Assembly (NCBI GenBank): GCA_016271365.2
Contig: CM028129.1
Span: 1,007,947,501-1,008,011,500 of the forward strand
Reading direction: 5' to 3'
From: Neoceratodus forsteri
Lineage: Eukaryota > Chordata > Ceratodontiformes > Ceratodontidae
DNA: 64,000 nucleotides
Shown here: positions 21,010 to 31,979 of the stretch, one piece after another
Numbering within the stretch: position 1 is the stretch's first letter
Layout: the number at the start of each line of letters is the position of its first letter
Made by a program: the position numbers and the translations under genes
Notes under the pieces: generated by a model
What the model saw: the letters and a program-made list of their open reading frames with translations, nothing else
What the model was told of the DNA's origin: nothing
Databases searched by the model: none

Positions 21010-22215
21010 GTGATTGTGAGTTTGTTTGAGCAAGCTAACAGTGTTTCTCTCCAGGGTTATTTTAAGCAGCTGGGGGTGAAACCAAAACAGGGTGAACCAT
21101 TGTTTAAAAAATGTAGTGGGTTACTGTACAGAGTTTGGGTTAAACCTCAGACACAGGAACAGAGAGAACAAGTGGTTATACCACAGAAGTATAGAACAGA
21201 GTTGTTACAGGTAGCACGTGATCGTCCTATGGCTGGTCACTCAGGCAGGGATCGCACCCATGCCAGATTATTGTATAGATTTTACTGGCCTGGAATTCAT
21301 GAAGATGTTGCTATCTACTGTAAATCCTGTCTTTAGTGTCAGAAAATAGCCCCAGTCACTAGAAAAGACAAGGTGCCCCTGGTGGCCGTACCCTTGATAG
21401 ATATGCCTTTTGAGAGAATTGCAAAGGGTGTGGTTTGTCCTTTAGACAAAAGTAAAAAGGGTAATAGATTTATCCTGGTAGTATGCGACTATGCTATGTG
21501 ATACCCAGAAGCAGTTCCAATGTGTACTGTCACAGCTTCAAAGGTGGCAGCAGAGCTTGCAAAAAGTTTCAGCAGAGTGGGCATACCTAAAGAAATTTTT
21601 ACTGATCAGGGTAGTAATTTTGGTGCTGCATTACTTAAGGAGCTGTACAGACTAGTAGATATCACTGCATAAGAAACTCCCCCATCACCCTCGGACAGGT
21701 GGTCTTGTTAAGCATTTTAACCAAACCCTAAAATGCATGTTAAAAGGTTTGTAAAAGAAGATTTGGACCAAAACTTGCCTTACCTACTGTTTGCTTGCAG
21801 AGAAGTGCCACAGACATAAACAGGATTTTTGCCATTTGAAATGCTGCATGGTAGGCAGCCAAGAGGGCCACTGGTTGTGAAAAAAGAAACGTGGGAAGAT
21901 AACCCCAGTCAGAAATAATCTATGACGTCTTATATGTGTACCCTAAGAAAGAAGCTGGCAAAATATGTTGAAATTGCCCATAGTAATCAGGAAGAGACTC
22001 AAAACCAGCAGAAGGTATATTATGACCATGGGGTAAAAGGAAAAGTTTTTGAGCCAGGTGAAAATATTTTGCTACTGTTACCCACAACAGAAGTGGCACG
22101 GGCCTTATAGAGTGCTTAGACGTACTGGTACTGTTAACTAAGAGATTGGGACCCCTGACAGGAAAAATTCCACTAAGATGTACCATGCTAACCTCAAGAA
22201 ATGGGTTGAAAAAAC
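21010..22215 (+). pseudogene. Gypsy-A integrase (upstream of RT)
   Basis: The zinc-binding N-terminal domain is AGHSGRDRTHARLLYRFYWPG, then CKSCLxCQK (HHCC type, about 21235-21345). The catalytic core runs from PLIDMPFERIAKG through FILVVCDYAMxYPEAVPM to GIPKEIFTDQGSNF (about 21590-21630), with the second Asp in TDQG. LPYLLFACREVPQT and FEMLHGRQPRGP follow. The C-terminal GPY/F-like part is FEPGENILLLLPT, then PYRVLRRTGTVNYEI (shifted frame), reaching MYHANLKKWVEK (about 22180), where it runs directly into the RT frame. Integrase joins cDNA to the target. In-frame stops occur at CKSCL, CDYAM and later. Confidence 0.88.
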
Positions 22216-23350
22216 AGCAAAAGCTGCTTTGCTAGTTTTACCAGAAACTGATAAAGAAGATGTTGATGTAGCTTATGATAGACTGGAACAAACTGTAACT
22301 GCTGATGCTGTAAAGGTGAATGTTTCCTTAACCTCAGAACAAACTGCAGAAATTCATAATGGGCTAAAAACATTTAACAGTACTTTTACCATAGTACCAG
22401 GCCAAGCAAAAGGGATCGAGCATGTAATGTTGACAAGGAATGCTCACCCTATTAGGCAAAAGGCATACGGGTTACCAAAGGAAATGCAAACAATGAAAGA
22501 ACTGGGTATCATAGAAGAGTGGAGGAGTGCTTGGTCATCACCAATGGTAATTGTAAACAAAAAAGAAGGTGGTGGTAGAATCTGCCTTGATTTTAGAAAA
22601 TGTAATCAAGTGTCGGAATTTGACAGTTATCCTATGCCCAGAATAGATGATTTTGTTGGACAGACTGGGAGTGCAAAGTGTATCAGTACCCTCGCTCTCA
22701 ACAAGGGTTACTGGCAAATCCCTTTAGCTAAATAATCCAGAGACAGAACTACATTTGCTACTCCTGTAGGATTCTATCAATTCACCACCATGCCGTTTGG
22801 TTTACATGACGCAGCCGCTACATTCCAGTGGTACATGGATGTAATTTTATCCCCTCATACTGGTTATGGTGCTGCATACTTGGATCATGTCGTGGTGTAC
22901 AGTCCAGACTGGAAAAGCCACCTGGAACACTTTTGAGCAGTTATCCAAGCTATCAAAAAGGCAGGTCTAACTATTAATCCTACCAAACGTGCATTGGGCA
23001 TACAGGAAACCAGACATTTGGGTTATGTTTTGGGAAATGGAGAAGTCAAGCCAGATTTTTCTAATATGGAATCTGTAGCGAACAGCTCTGTCCCTAAAAC
23101 CAAGAAACATGTCAGGTAATTTTTAGGGCTGGCTGGTTATTATCAGAGATTTGTTCCCAACTTTGCTGAGTTATCTACTCCGCTCAGTGAACTCACAAAG
23201 AAATGGTTCCCAAATAATGTGAAATGGACCCCAGAGTGTGATGAAGCTTTTCAACCCATTAAGGCTGCATTATGTTCAGCCCCTGTTTTAAGAAGGCCGG
23301 ACTTTGAGAAACCATTTTTGTTACAAACAGATGCATCAGAGGTAGGCCTA
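22178..23350 (+). pseudogene. Gypsy-A reverse transcriptase
   Basis: The frame begins at the end of integrase (MYHANLKKWVEK) and continues into RT: KGIEHVMLTRNAHPIRQKAY, LGIIEEWRSAWSSPMVIVNK, GGGRICLDFRKCNQV, YPMPRIDDFVGQTG and TLALNKGYWQIPLAK (stop at 22735). The rest reads through TTFATPVGFYQFTTMPFGLH, then AAYLDHVVVYSPDWKSHLE, where the catalytic YxDD has become YLDH. FLGLAGYYQRFVPNFAELS and the connection domain follow. It converts element RNA to cDNA. The Asp-to-His change plus three stops show it is dead. Confidence 0.9.
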
Positions 23351-23683
23351 GGTGCAGTACTGAGTTAAAATATAGATGGGATGGAACATCCTATTCTGTA
23401 CATAAGTAGGAAGTTGAATGACAGAGAAAAGGAATGTTCAACAGCAAAGTGGGTCATGGAGTCCCTCAAGTTTTATTTGCTAGTAACTGACTTTGTACTA
23501 CTAACAAATCACAATCCTCTCTGTTGGATTAACCAAAGGAAAGACAGAAATTCCAGAATCACAAGGTGGTACCTGGCACTACAGCCATTTAAATTCAAGG
23601 TGATACACAAATCTGGTAAAGAGAATAGCAATGCTGATTTTCTGTCAAGATATGGGTCAGGAATTGAAGGTTCTGAAGGTTGA
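23290..23683 (+). pseudogene. Gypsy-A RNase H
   Basis: The RNase H domain follows RT: RPDFEKPFLLQTDASEVGLG AVLS (first catalytic Asp in TDAS), a stop, then HPILYISRKLNDREKECSTA (catalytic Glu region), LKFYLLVTDFVLLTNHNPL (third Asp) and FKFKVIHKSGKENSNADFLS (last acidic residue). The frame 23381-23683 is intact for 100 codons. It degrades RNA in the RNA-DNA hybrid. No integrase follows; the polypurine tract comes 150 bp later. Confidence 0.9.
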
Positions 23684-23835
23684 AACTCGAATGAGTTTAA
23701 ACTTTACTGTTTGCTGTTCTGTTATAGAAAAAAGCATACTGCAGATGTGCTTAATTTCTGAAAGTTAGAAGCTAATGCTAGTCCAGAATTAATAGAAGGT
23801 TTTGGAAACCTGTTTGATAAAACAGGCTCCCTCTT

Positions 23836-23849
23836 AAGGAGGGGGTATA
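23836..23849 (+). promoter_or_regulatory. Gypsy-A polypurine tract
   Basis: The purine run aaggagggggtata lies immediately upstream of the 3' LTR start (tgtgacag at 23850). It would prime plus-strand DNA synthesis. Confidence 0.8.
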
Positions 23850-24361
23850 TGTGACAGGGTTGAATAGGACCCTGTCCCAGTCGTTATGGAGCGTTTGAAT
23901 GCAGGGATCTGTTCTGTTTTTTCCTTTCCTGTCTCTTGTCTGCGCAACCAAATTTTCCTGTGAGACCTTGGATTTGATCACCCTGACAGTCTCACAATTC
24001 TTTGCCTCTCACTGTCTCTGTCTTCCCTTGCTGTTTGTCTTTTCCTCCCTTGCATGTCTGCTGGTATAAAAATATATGCAAATCATTATGTGGAAATGTA
24101 ACTGATATTGGGATCCCTTTGTTTAGAAATCATATAGTGTTACTGTTGAATGTATATGATAGTTTGAGATGATTGCAAAAAAATATTGGGAACTCAAGGG
24201 GTTAACCTAAGAACAGTTTTAAGCCCTTTTTCAGAAGCTGTGGAGAAGGGGCCTCGTTTCTAAGACATTGTGATCTTGCTGCACCTGCCTGAAACATAAC
24301 AAAAACATTTTAGAAAAAAAAAAAACAGGATGCTTGTTAGGGAGGGGGTTGCAAAGACTTA

Positions 24362-25963
24362 TGTAACCCCTAGATGGCGCTATCCCAGGGGCTACTACCC
24401 CTGCCTGATTTGCCACTAACAGGTTGAGGGGCCTGGATCCAATGGCGGGTGCCTCCACCCAGAGGTCAGGGTTTGCAATAGTTAAACTAACTTGGTCACA
24501 GCCCTCTGGGACACTGCAACCCCTTTCTTCCCACTAGTGGCCCACACAATATATCAGAATTACCTTCACAGTATACACTTACCCCCAGGTCTGGTTCCCG
24601 CACTGGGACCTCCTGTGAAATGAGAACAGTGCAACAATCACAGTACAGTACTTTAACATAGACAAATACCTCAGGCAGTATAACTTTGCTGAAACAAGCA
24701 GCTCTGATTTATTTAGGGGATATAACAAGGACAGGGAAAATCAGGTTAATTAGCTTATCACTCTAATAATCTACCTATGGCTCTGTGCACAGGCCTATCC
24801 CTATCAGTTACTGTCCCTGGGTACCCAAGCCCTAGTGGCTAGTCCAAACCTGTGGCAGCTGGTAGGGGCCCTTCTCACAGAGAAAAGGAGAATTAAACAG
24901 TCAGCAGTACAGTAATTCCATTTGGATTTAATGTGGCAATTCAACAGGGAGCGCCCTGAATTAGTACTCACGACCTCCAAATAAGATAGGGTCCTTCAAT
25001 GTCAGCAGGGCTCACTTGAGGTACACAAACCTCTTCACACATCCATATAAAAGAAAGCACTATACCAGGCAGGCTGCATCTGTATCCGATCGCAATTACT
25101 GCACAATACCCAGGAGAACACACAGCAGATTCAGTTCCTGACAGACCGAGTGTAATTTTCAGCAATTCCTCCAGTCTTCTACAGGGTGAGCCTGGTTTCT
25201 ACTCTTCAGAGATCCTTTGATTCTTTTCACAGGACGGATTCAGTCTAACAAGCTGCAGACCGAACTCTGGGCCTTACACACGTTTTGACTAAAACTGCAC
25301 ACTGAAAAGTACAGGGCTCCTTCCTTCTTCACTGCCAAAGCTCAACTGAACTCCAACCGACAAAACCGGGCACTTCCTTTGAGTTCCTCCCAGTTCTTGA
25401 CTGGATTGGCTGTCACTCACAATAGACTGCTGCTGTTGGTCCAAAAAGGCACTGAAGTCTAAACTACATCTCCCAGAGTCACTGCCCATACAATCCTCTT
25501 GTGGCTGGCTCAGATTATGGGTCCAAGTTCTGATTCGTCCAAGGCACCATTTTAGAGCTAGCTTACCCCACACTGATTGGTCCAGTTCAGCAGTTCAAAA
25601 CTAGAATGGGGAACTAGCAGACACAGTTCTGACTGCAAAGAAAGCAGGTTAGACAAACTGTAATTTCATTATTACTCTAAATAATTTCTGGTAAACAGTT
25701 ACATCTTTCAGATAGGTTCCCTTTGCACCCTAGTGACTGCAAAATTAAGTGAATTGGCAGCAGCTCGAGTGGTACTCAGAGAAGCACACAGTCCCCCATA
25801 CAAACTAATTATGTCTGCAAGCAGACAGCTCTTAAAGACAGTACCAGAGGTTCTAAAAACACTCACTGATAAATGGCTTAAACGCCAAACACCATTCAGG
25901 CTTGGAGCATTCAAGCAAGCTCCTGGAAGTCTTTTGGGAACCCCCATTTGCAGGGGGGTTACA
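24362..25963 (-). repeat. Gypsy-B 3' LTR
   Basis: This 1602-bp LTR is nearly identical to 38048-39637. It carries no gene. On the plus strand it runs from tgtaacccctagatgg to tgcaggggggttaca. Its differences from the other LTR are mostly single-base insertions or deletions. Confidence 0.93.
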
Positions 25964-26395
25964 CCCTTCCTGGCCTGGGAAAGCTTGACGTCCGCGTCAA
26001 GGCAAGTACCCCCATAAGTTTCAACTGCAACCATATACATTTGCATTAGGCTTGCACATGTAATCATCAGTCAATATATCATTTTACCAAGAATACATTT
26101 CTGAAACATTGCAGTACGTCACTCTTTACACAGTATTACATACACATTGTACCATAACTCAAGTTATTACCTCTTGTACATGAAACCTGAAGAGAGGGGC
26201 CCTTCCCTATCAGTTACCTTGGGGCTGGATGGGGCAAGGCACCATACTTAGAGGGCAACATAAGTAACTTGGAGTTAGCACTGATGCTCAGTTTGGGCAG
26301 TGAGCTCGGGACACATACACTCCTTTATGGACAACATTGAGAGGCAAGTCCACAGGCCCCCCAAGTGAATCATAACTGAGGTGCACCACAGGCTT
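25964..26395 (-). other. Gypsy-B 3' internal end with polypurine tract
   Basis: The minus-strand sequence ccaggaaggg directly precedes the LTR start and serves as the likely polypurine tract (plus strand 25964-25973). The rest up to DIRS-I is untranslated Gypsy-B sequence; I see no gene in it. Confidence 0.7.
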
Positions 26396-26565
26396 TCAAA
26401 CACCATGAAGTCTTGCTATATTAGGACCATTGCAGTCATTCCCCAGTCTTGAACTGCCCGGAGAGAAGCGGTTAACTCCAGAGAGATCTGAGTTTCACAG
26501 CCGAGGCGCTGTTCAAATCTCTATCTGGCCAGTTTCAAATGAAACTGCCAGATTCTTCTCCGCTT
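26396..26565. repeat. DIRS-I left inverted end
   Basis: Starting tcaaacaccatgaagtc, it is the inverse of the right end at 31795-31970: cattgcagtcattccccagt here versus actggggaatgactgcaatg there. It continues through aactgcccggaga and ggccagtttcaaatgaaact. The outermost about 20 bases differ from the right end, as is usual in DIRS. Confidence 0.9.
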
Positions 26566-26599
26566 CACTGAACAGTCGCTCCGGATATCAGCTCCTTCA

Positions 26600-26885
26600 G
26601 CTCGGTTCATTTCGCTGTTCAAGCTAGTATTTTCGGTTCATTGAACCGCAATAAGTATTTATTTTACCGCATTTCATTAAAAGCTCTATCTGGTAACCGT
26701 AGTACAGAAATTAAGTCTGTGTGGAAAGTCATTATCGGTTCGGTTTTGAACCGATCGGTTGGTTGAAATACATGTTTAAACTGTTTAGTTGGCTTTAGAG
26801 GCGGTTCGGTTCTTATCGGTTCTAAAAAACCTAACTTTATTGGGGTTTTTCAAATACCGTGACACGGTTAGGAACCGATAAGGGG
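26600..26885 (+). promoter_or_regulatory. DIRS-I leader with clustered TCGGTT/AACCGA motifs
   Basis: About ten copies of TCGGTT or its complement occur between the left inverted end and the gag start, several as back-to-back palindromes (gaaccgatcggtt, ttcggttcattgaaccg). Density is far above the surrounding sequence. This would suit a binding-site cluster for transcription or for the element's own protein. The role is inference only. Confidence 0.45.
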
Positions 26886-26935
26886 TCTTGCCTGGCACTG
26901 CCATCAAAAAGGCAAGTTTTGGTTAGGCTGGCATT

Positions 26936-28376
26936 ATGTCTGAGAAACCCAAAAGAAAAACCGGGCCCACTGGGTTTCAACACTGTGATGTCTGTGGGGA
27001 AGCCTTTGCCAAGGCTGACCCACACACCACTTGTGTTTATTGTCTGGGGGCTGACCACCTCCTGTCAGACTGCCAGGTGTGTAAAAATTTCCCTGCAGCC
27101 ACCCTGGAAAAGAGATTGGGCCGGCTCAGGGAACGAGAGGCCAAAAAGTCCGCTGACCCGGATGGCCTGCCCGGTCCAGTACCCACTAGACCAGAGGGAG
27201 TGCCCTCTGACCAGGGCGAGACTTCCTCGGGCAAAAGGAAGGCTGGTTCAGAGGAACCAGTCCCAGCAAAAAAGACAAAGAAATCAGCAGGTCTGGAGTA
27301 CAAAATTGTCTCTCCAACTGCTGCAGAGATAGCTAAAGCCATTCAGATTGTCCAGTCTTTGTCTCAGGCTGTCGAGCCCCTGCATCTGGGAAAAGGTGGC
27401 TGCTCAGTCTCAGTGGTTCAGGATTATGATGTTGAGGATTTTATGAACCACATGAGGGGAGGAGGATTTTGATCAGTATGTTTGTGATTGGGAAGGTCTG
27501 GACGTGCCATTGAACGGACATCTCTCCAGATGAGACCTTAGAATCTCCCCCTATGCTGTCTGAGTCCCCTTCTCTGTTTATGTTTTACAAAAGGGTAGAA
27601 ACCCTCCAGCTTCCCTTAGAAGAGGCTGTGGATGAGCAAGAGGAGCCTGATTATGTGGAAATGATGGATATTCCAGAGACTAGGAGGTTGTCTATTCCTT
27701 TGCATAAGTCATTTAGAAGCAAACAACAAAGATTTTAAAAATCCTCATTCTGTCCCTCCTAGATAAAAAAAATGGACAGAAGGTATACTTGTCAGGCTCG
27801 GATACAGACTTCCTCACTGAGCAGTGTAGTCATGTAGGTGTGGTACAAGCTGCAGCCTGTGACAGGTAATATTCCCTGGCCTCACATCCTCCTGACAAGG
27901 ATTCCAGGAAGATTGATGCTACGATAAAAAGCAATATATGGCAGCTTCTTTTGGGACTCAGGCAGGCTAATTATATGGCTTATGTTGCTAGATATCAGAA
28001 ATCTAGATGGGACACTATATTGCAGTGTAGCTAAGCAGGCCCAGGGCCAGCTGGCTAGTGAGTTGGAATAAGTGGCTGCTGATGGCATTGAAGCCTCTAA
28101 AGTTCAATTTCATACTGCTGTTGATGTTAATGATGTTTCCTCTAGGGTCATGGCCACTTCTGGCAGCTTTCCGTGAGGTTGGCATGGCTCAGATGCACTA
28201 ATCTGTCCCAAGATACCAGTCAAAGGCTATGGATTTTTCCTGTATCGGGAAATTCTCTGTTTGGTGATCAAACAGAAAATTATATGAAAAAGATGGATGA
28301 ATATAGAACTACCTACAAAAGTGCCCAAGCTAAGGAAGGCATGCCACTCACAAAGGCATGCCCCAGGGTCAGGTGA
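26936..28376 (+). pseudogene. DIRS-I gag-like protein
   Basis: The first frame 26936-27472 (178 codons) is intact. It starts MSEKPKRKTGPTGFQHCDVC and carries the cysteine pattern CDVCGEAF, CVYCLGADHLL, DCQVCKNFP, a probable zinc-binding module shared with DIRS-B, -F and -G. A basic KRKAGSEEPVPAKKTKKSA stretch follows. The later part is frameshifted: EEPDYVEMMDIPETRRLSIP (about 27640), then MAYVARYQ-like and ENYMKKMDEYRTTYKSAQA (about 28280). It is likely the structural protein. The start was chosen at the first ATG after the leader, upstream of the zinc module. Confidence 0.82.
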
Positions 28377-28479
28377 GCCTTTCTACAGGCCTTTTGCCAG
28401 CTCAAGCCTCCTCTGCTTTTTACAGAGGGGTTTTTTCAGAGGCAGAGTGAGACGGGGCACAGGAGACAGTCGCCTCCCT

Positions 28480-30260
28480 CAGCCTAAAGCTCCTGCCAAG
28501 CAGGCACTCCAATGGGGTGCCCAGGGCCGATTCTCCTGTACCAGTGGGGGCAGGTTGGCTTATTCAATGGAATTGGCTGTCCTTAACTGGACAGGTGGGT
28601 TCTGGAGTAGTAAGCAAGGCCTGGTTCTCCAACTTCAAACAGTTTCCAAAGATGAGGCCAGGCAATTTCCACCATAAACTCTTCAGAAGCCCTTGCTTTG
28701 GAAGCAGAAGTTCTTCCCTCCTGAATTGCAAAGCAGTGGAAGGGTTCCCCTTGCCATCAGGGCAAGGGACTGTACTCAAGATATTTTCTTACCCAAAAAG
28801 ACAGGAGAATGGCGGCCCATTTAGACTTAAGGTACCTGAACAGACATCTATTTAAGCCAAAAGTTCAAAATGTTAACTCTAGCAATGATTTTGCCCTCCT
28901 GAGGCCAGGGGACTGGTTAGCTTCCTGGACCTCAGGGACGCCTATTTCATGTCATGATCAGGCCTTCTCACCAGTACCTCAGGTTCGAACTGCCTCGGGC
29001 CACTACCAGTTCAGAGCAATGCCCTTTGGCCTAACCTCGGCGCCAGGGTATTCACAAAATGTCTAGCTGTGGTAGTGGCTCATTTAAGAAAACGAGAGTT
29101 GCTGTGTTTCCCTACCTGGGCGACTGGCTACTAGTGGGTCAGTCTTGAAGACCAGGTAAAATCTCACTTGCAGGTCACCAGCAGCTTCTCACTTCCTGGG
29201 GTTCTGCATGAACTTACTAAGTCAAGTTCTGGAACCTGTTCAGGTTCTAATTTACAGGTGCAGAGTTGAACACAAAGTTAGCCAGGGCATTTCTCCCCTG
29301 AAAGAGCGGACAGGCTCATTGCCCTGGCATCCTCCTTTACTCCCTCGGGTCTCTAACCAGCAAGGCATTTTCTGCAACTCTAGGGCATGGCTGCTTCCAC
29401 AGCTGTCGGCAGGGAGCAAGATTTCAGATGAGGGACATTCAGTTCCACTTGAGGTCCTATTGGTCCCAAAGGAGGACCCCCTTACCAAATTAGTTCCGGT
29501 GACCAAAACCCTGATCCTGGCCCTTCAGTGGTGGCAGGATCAAGGCAATCTGTCTCAGGGTTCCCTTTCTACCGTTTACACTCCTCACCCCTCACCACGG
29601 ATGCCTCCCTGTTAGGGTGGGGGCTCACTGGCCGACCTTCCACTCAAGGAGTGTGGTCCCAGGAATCTCTGCTCCACATCAATCTTTTGGAACTCAGAGC
29701 TGTTCTTTTAGCTCTTCAGGCTTTTCAGCTGTTGTCCAGAACAAAGTAGTTCAAATCAGGACAGACAACACCACAACAATGTGGTACATCAACAAGCAAG
29801 GGGCACTAGGTCTTCAGCGTCGTACCCGAGCAATGAAGTTGTGGTCTCTGGCTTACTCCCTAAACACTCCTGATGCAGCATTCACCTTCCAGGAAAGGAC
29901 AATGTCCTGGTGGATGCTCTCAGCAGGATTTCCCAGGGCCATCACGAATGGTCTCTGAATCCTCAGGTATTGGGGGTCTTTGCCAGATTGGGTACCTTCA
30001 GATAGATCTCTTCGCAGCCCAGACAACCATCAACTTCTCTATTTTGTTGCAGGCCTCCAGTGCTGGGCTCAGTCCCCTGGACGCCTTCCTGCTGGATTGG
30101 AAGGAAATTCCTATGCTTTTCCCCTTCCTCTCCTCTTCAGGGTATTGGTGAAATCAGAACTCAGCCCTGCAAAGTGGTTCTGATCGCCCAGACTGGGCCA
30201 GACAGCCCTGGTATCCTCTTCTCCTGTCCTGACAATCCACCTCCCTAACCTTGCCCAGGA
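28480..30260 (+). pseudogene. DIRS-I RT / RNase H / methyltransferase-like region
   Basis: RT motifs: a YSRYFLTQKD-like segment near 28780, LDLRYLNRHLFKPKVQNVN (28810-28870), YQFRAMPFGLTSAPGYSQNV (about 29005-29066), and near 29120 YLGDWLL, where the catalytic YLDD is changed to YLGD. RNase H: LHINLLELRAVLLALQAFQL (about 29670-29730), VQIRTDNTTTMWYINKQGAL (about 29750) and GKDNVLVDALSR (about 29900, shifted frame). Methyltransferase-like part: QIDLFAAQTTINFSILLQ (about 30005) through FPLPLLFRVL. It is broken into many frames. Confidence 0.85.
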
Positions 30261-30269
30261 CCCACGACT

Positions 30270-31345
30270 TGCTGACCTGTGCACAGGAGAGTGGTACCCG
30301 GACCTCAAATCCCTCCACCTCAGGCTTGGTTTCTTGAGAATTAGGGTTTCTGATTTACACCTTTCTCAAGGGGTCATGGATATTTTAAAGGCTTCAGGAA
30401 GCCTTCCACCAGAGCTACTTACATTCTAAGTGGAAGAGGTTTTCCTTCTGGTGTTGGGAGAAACAAATTGTGCCAGAATCTGCTGACCTGGCCACTTTAC
30501 TGGACTATTTGGCCCATCTAAATTCCTAGGCCTTAGACCAGCTACCTTGAAGGTTCATATAGCAGCTGTTTCTGCCTTTGTTTCCGCGGGAAGCCTGTTT
30601 CTCTTTCCTCTCACCCTGTGTTTTCTAAGTTTTTAAGGGGTTACTTCATACTAACCCTCCTTTAGGAACCAGCCCCTGCCTGGGACCTGAATGTTTACAT
30701 TGCTCAGTTAATGCAACCTCCTTTGAGCCCCTTTCTTCTGCAGATCTCAAGTATTTAACTTGGAAAACGGTGTTTTCTAGTGGCTATCACTTCTGCCAGG
30801 CGTGTAAGTGAGTTGCAAGCCCTTTCGTGGAAAAGGATTTATTTCTTTCACAGGGATAAGGTAGTCCCTGGACTAACAGAAAGTTTTACCAAAGTGGTTT
30901 CAGATTTTCATCTGAACCAGCCCATTTCTCCCAGTGTTTTTCACTGAGCATTCTTCCTCGGGTGAGAGGAAACTCACAGCCTGGACGCAAAGAGCCCTTG
31001 CTCTATGTGGAACGCACTAAGGGTCACAGGTCTGAATCCCTCCAACTCTTCCTTACCTATGGAGAGGTTGGCAAAGGGAGACCTGCCACTAAGAGGACAA
31101 TTGCAAGGTGGATTGTCTCTTGTATCCAGTTCTGTTACCAAAAACTAGGTAAGGGAGCCTCAGGACTGAGGGCCCACCCATGGGGTACAGCTGCATCTCT
31201 AGCGGCTGCTAGAGATATTCCTATTTTGGAAATTTGTCAAGCTGCTACCTGGAAAACAGTTCACACCTTACAAGCATTATTCCTGGACGTCCAGTCAGGA
31301 GAATCTTTCGTTTTAGCTAGCTGTTCTTCAGAGCCTATTTCCTAA
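30270..31345 (+). pseudogene. DIRS-I tyrosine recombinase
   Basis: The N-terminus is DLKSLHLRLGFLRIRVSDLH with a YTSKWKRFSFWC-like segment near 30430. The first catalytic Arg lies in ITSARRVSELQA (about 30785-30820). The 30962-31345 frame (127 codons) covers KEPLLYVERTKGHRSESLQL, FLTYGEVGKGRPATKRTIAR, then RAHPWGTAASLAAARDIPIL, where the second catalytic Arg of the usual HSTRG box is Trp. EICQAATWKTVHT follows, and then the terminal segment where the nucleophilic Tyr is expected (LFLD here). The changed HxxR box and frameshifts indicate inactivity. Confidence 0.85.
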
Positions 31346-31369
31346 GTAGGTTCTGACCCTCACTCCATG

Positions 31370-31490
31370 GTACTGCTGTATGTCTGCAATGGTCTAATAT
31401 AGCAAGACTTCATGGTGTTTGAAGAAAAATTACTCACCTTAGTAATTGCTTTCTTCTCATGGAGTCTTGCTATATTAGGACAACCTCCCT
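31370..31490. repeat. DIRS-I internal complementary region
   Basis: The first half (gcaagacttcatggtgtttga) is the reverse complement of the left end at 26396-26440. The second half (agaaaaattactcacctta and onward) is the reverse complement of the right end at 31920-31979. The two halves meet at tttga|agaaaa, exactly the joint expected if the two ends were fused in a circle. Confidence 0.92.
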
Positions 31491-31744
31491 CCCACCCCTC
31501 TCAGAACTCCTACTTGGGTATGGGGTTGGCAAATTAGTGCAAGCACTGTGTCATGCCATTTTAGTCTCTAGTTGGGTTAGGGAACTAGGTATTTCTGTTT
31601 TTGTTAAGTGGTAGAGGGTCCCCTCTAGACTTGAGTTTTTGGGAGAGGGTCCTATTAGTGCTTGTAAGGAGTGTTCTAACAATAAATATTGTTGTTGTTA
31701 TTCTGTGATTGTTCTTATTCTTCTAATGATAGGTAACCAATGGC

Positions 31745-31979
31745 TAGTGTAGAGCTTTTCCACACAGACTTGCTATGTTAGTTTAGCTCGTAAAAGAACC
31801 TGGCAGTTTCATTTGAAACTGGCCAGATAGAGTTTGAACAGCTATGACTGTGGAACTCAGATCTCTCTGGAGTTAACGCTTCCTCTCCGGGCAGTTCAAG
31901 ACTGGGGAATGACTGCAATGGTCCTAATATAGCAAGACTCCATGAGAAGAAAAGCAATACTAAGGTGAGTAATTTTTCT
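31745..31979. repeat. DIRS-I right inverted end
   Basis: It is the inverse of 26396-26565. It ends aaggtgagtaatttttct at 31979, next to Gypsy-B sequence. The 31346-31745 interval between recombinase and this end holds only the internal complementary region and untranslated sequence. Confidence 0.9.

Larger units (their letters stand above)
26396..31979 (+). mobile_element. DIRS-I: structurally complete DIRS inside Gypsy-B
   Basis: It has a left inverted end (from 26396), leader, gag, RT/RNase H/methyltransferase-like region, tyrosine recombinase, internal complementary region (31370-31490) and right inverted end (to 31979). The Gypsy-B sequence on either side (…aggcttt and acagctcgac…) joins with no target duplication, as expected for DIRS insertion. 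It is the closest relative of DIRS-A. ORFs are broken by frameshifts, but all terminal structures needed for classification are present. Confidence 0.93.
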
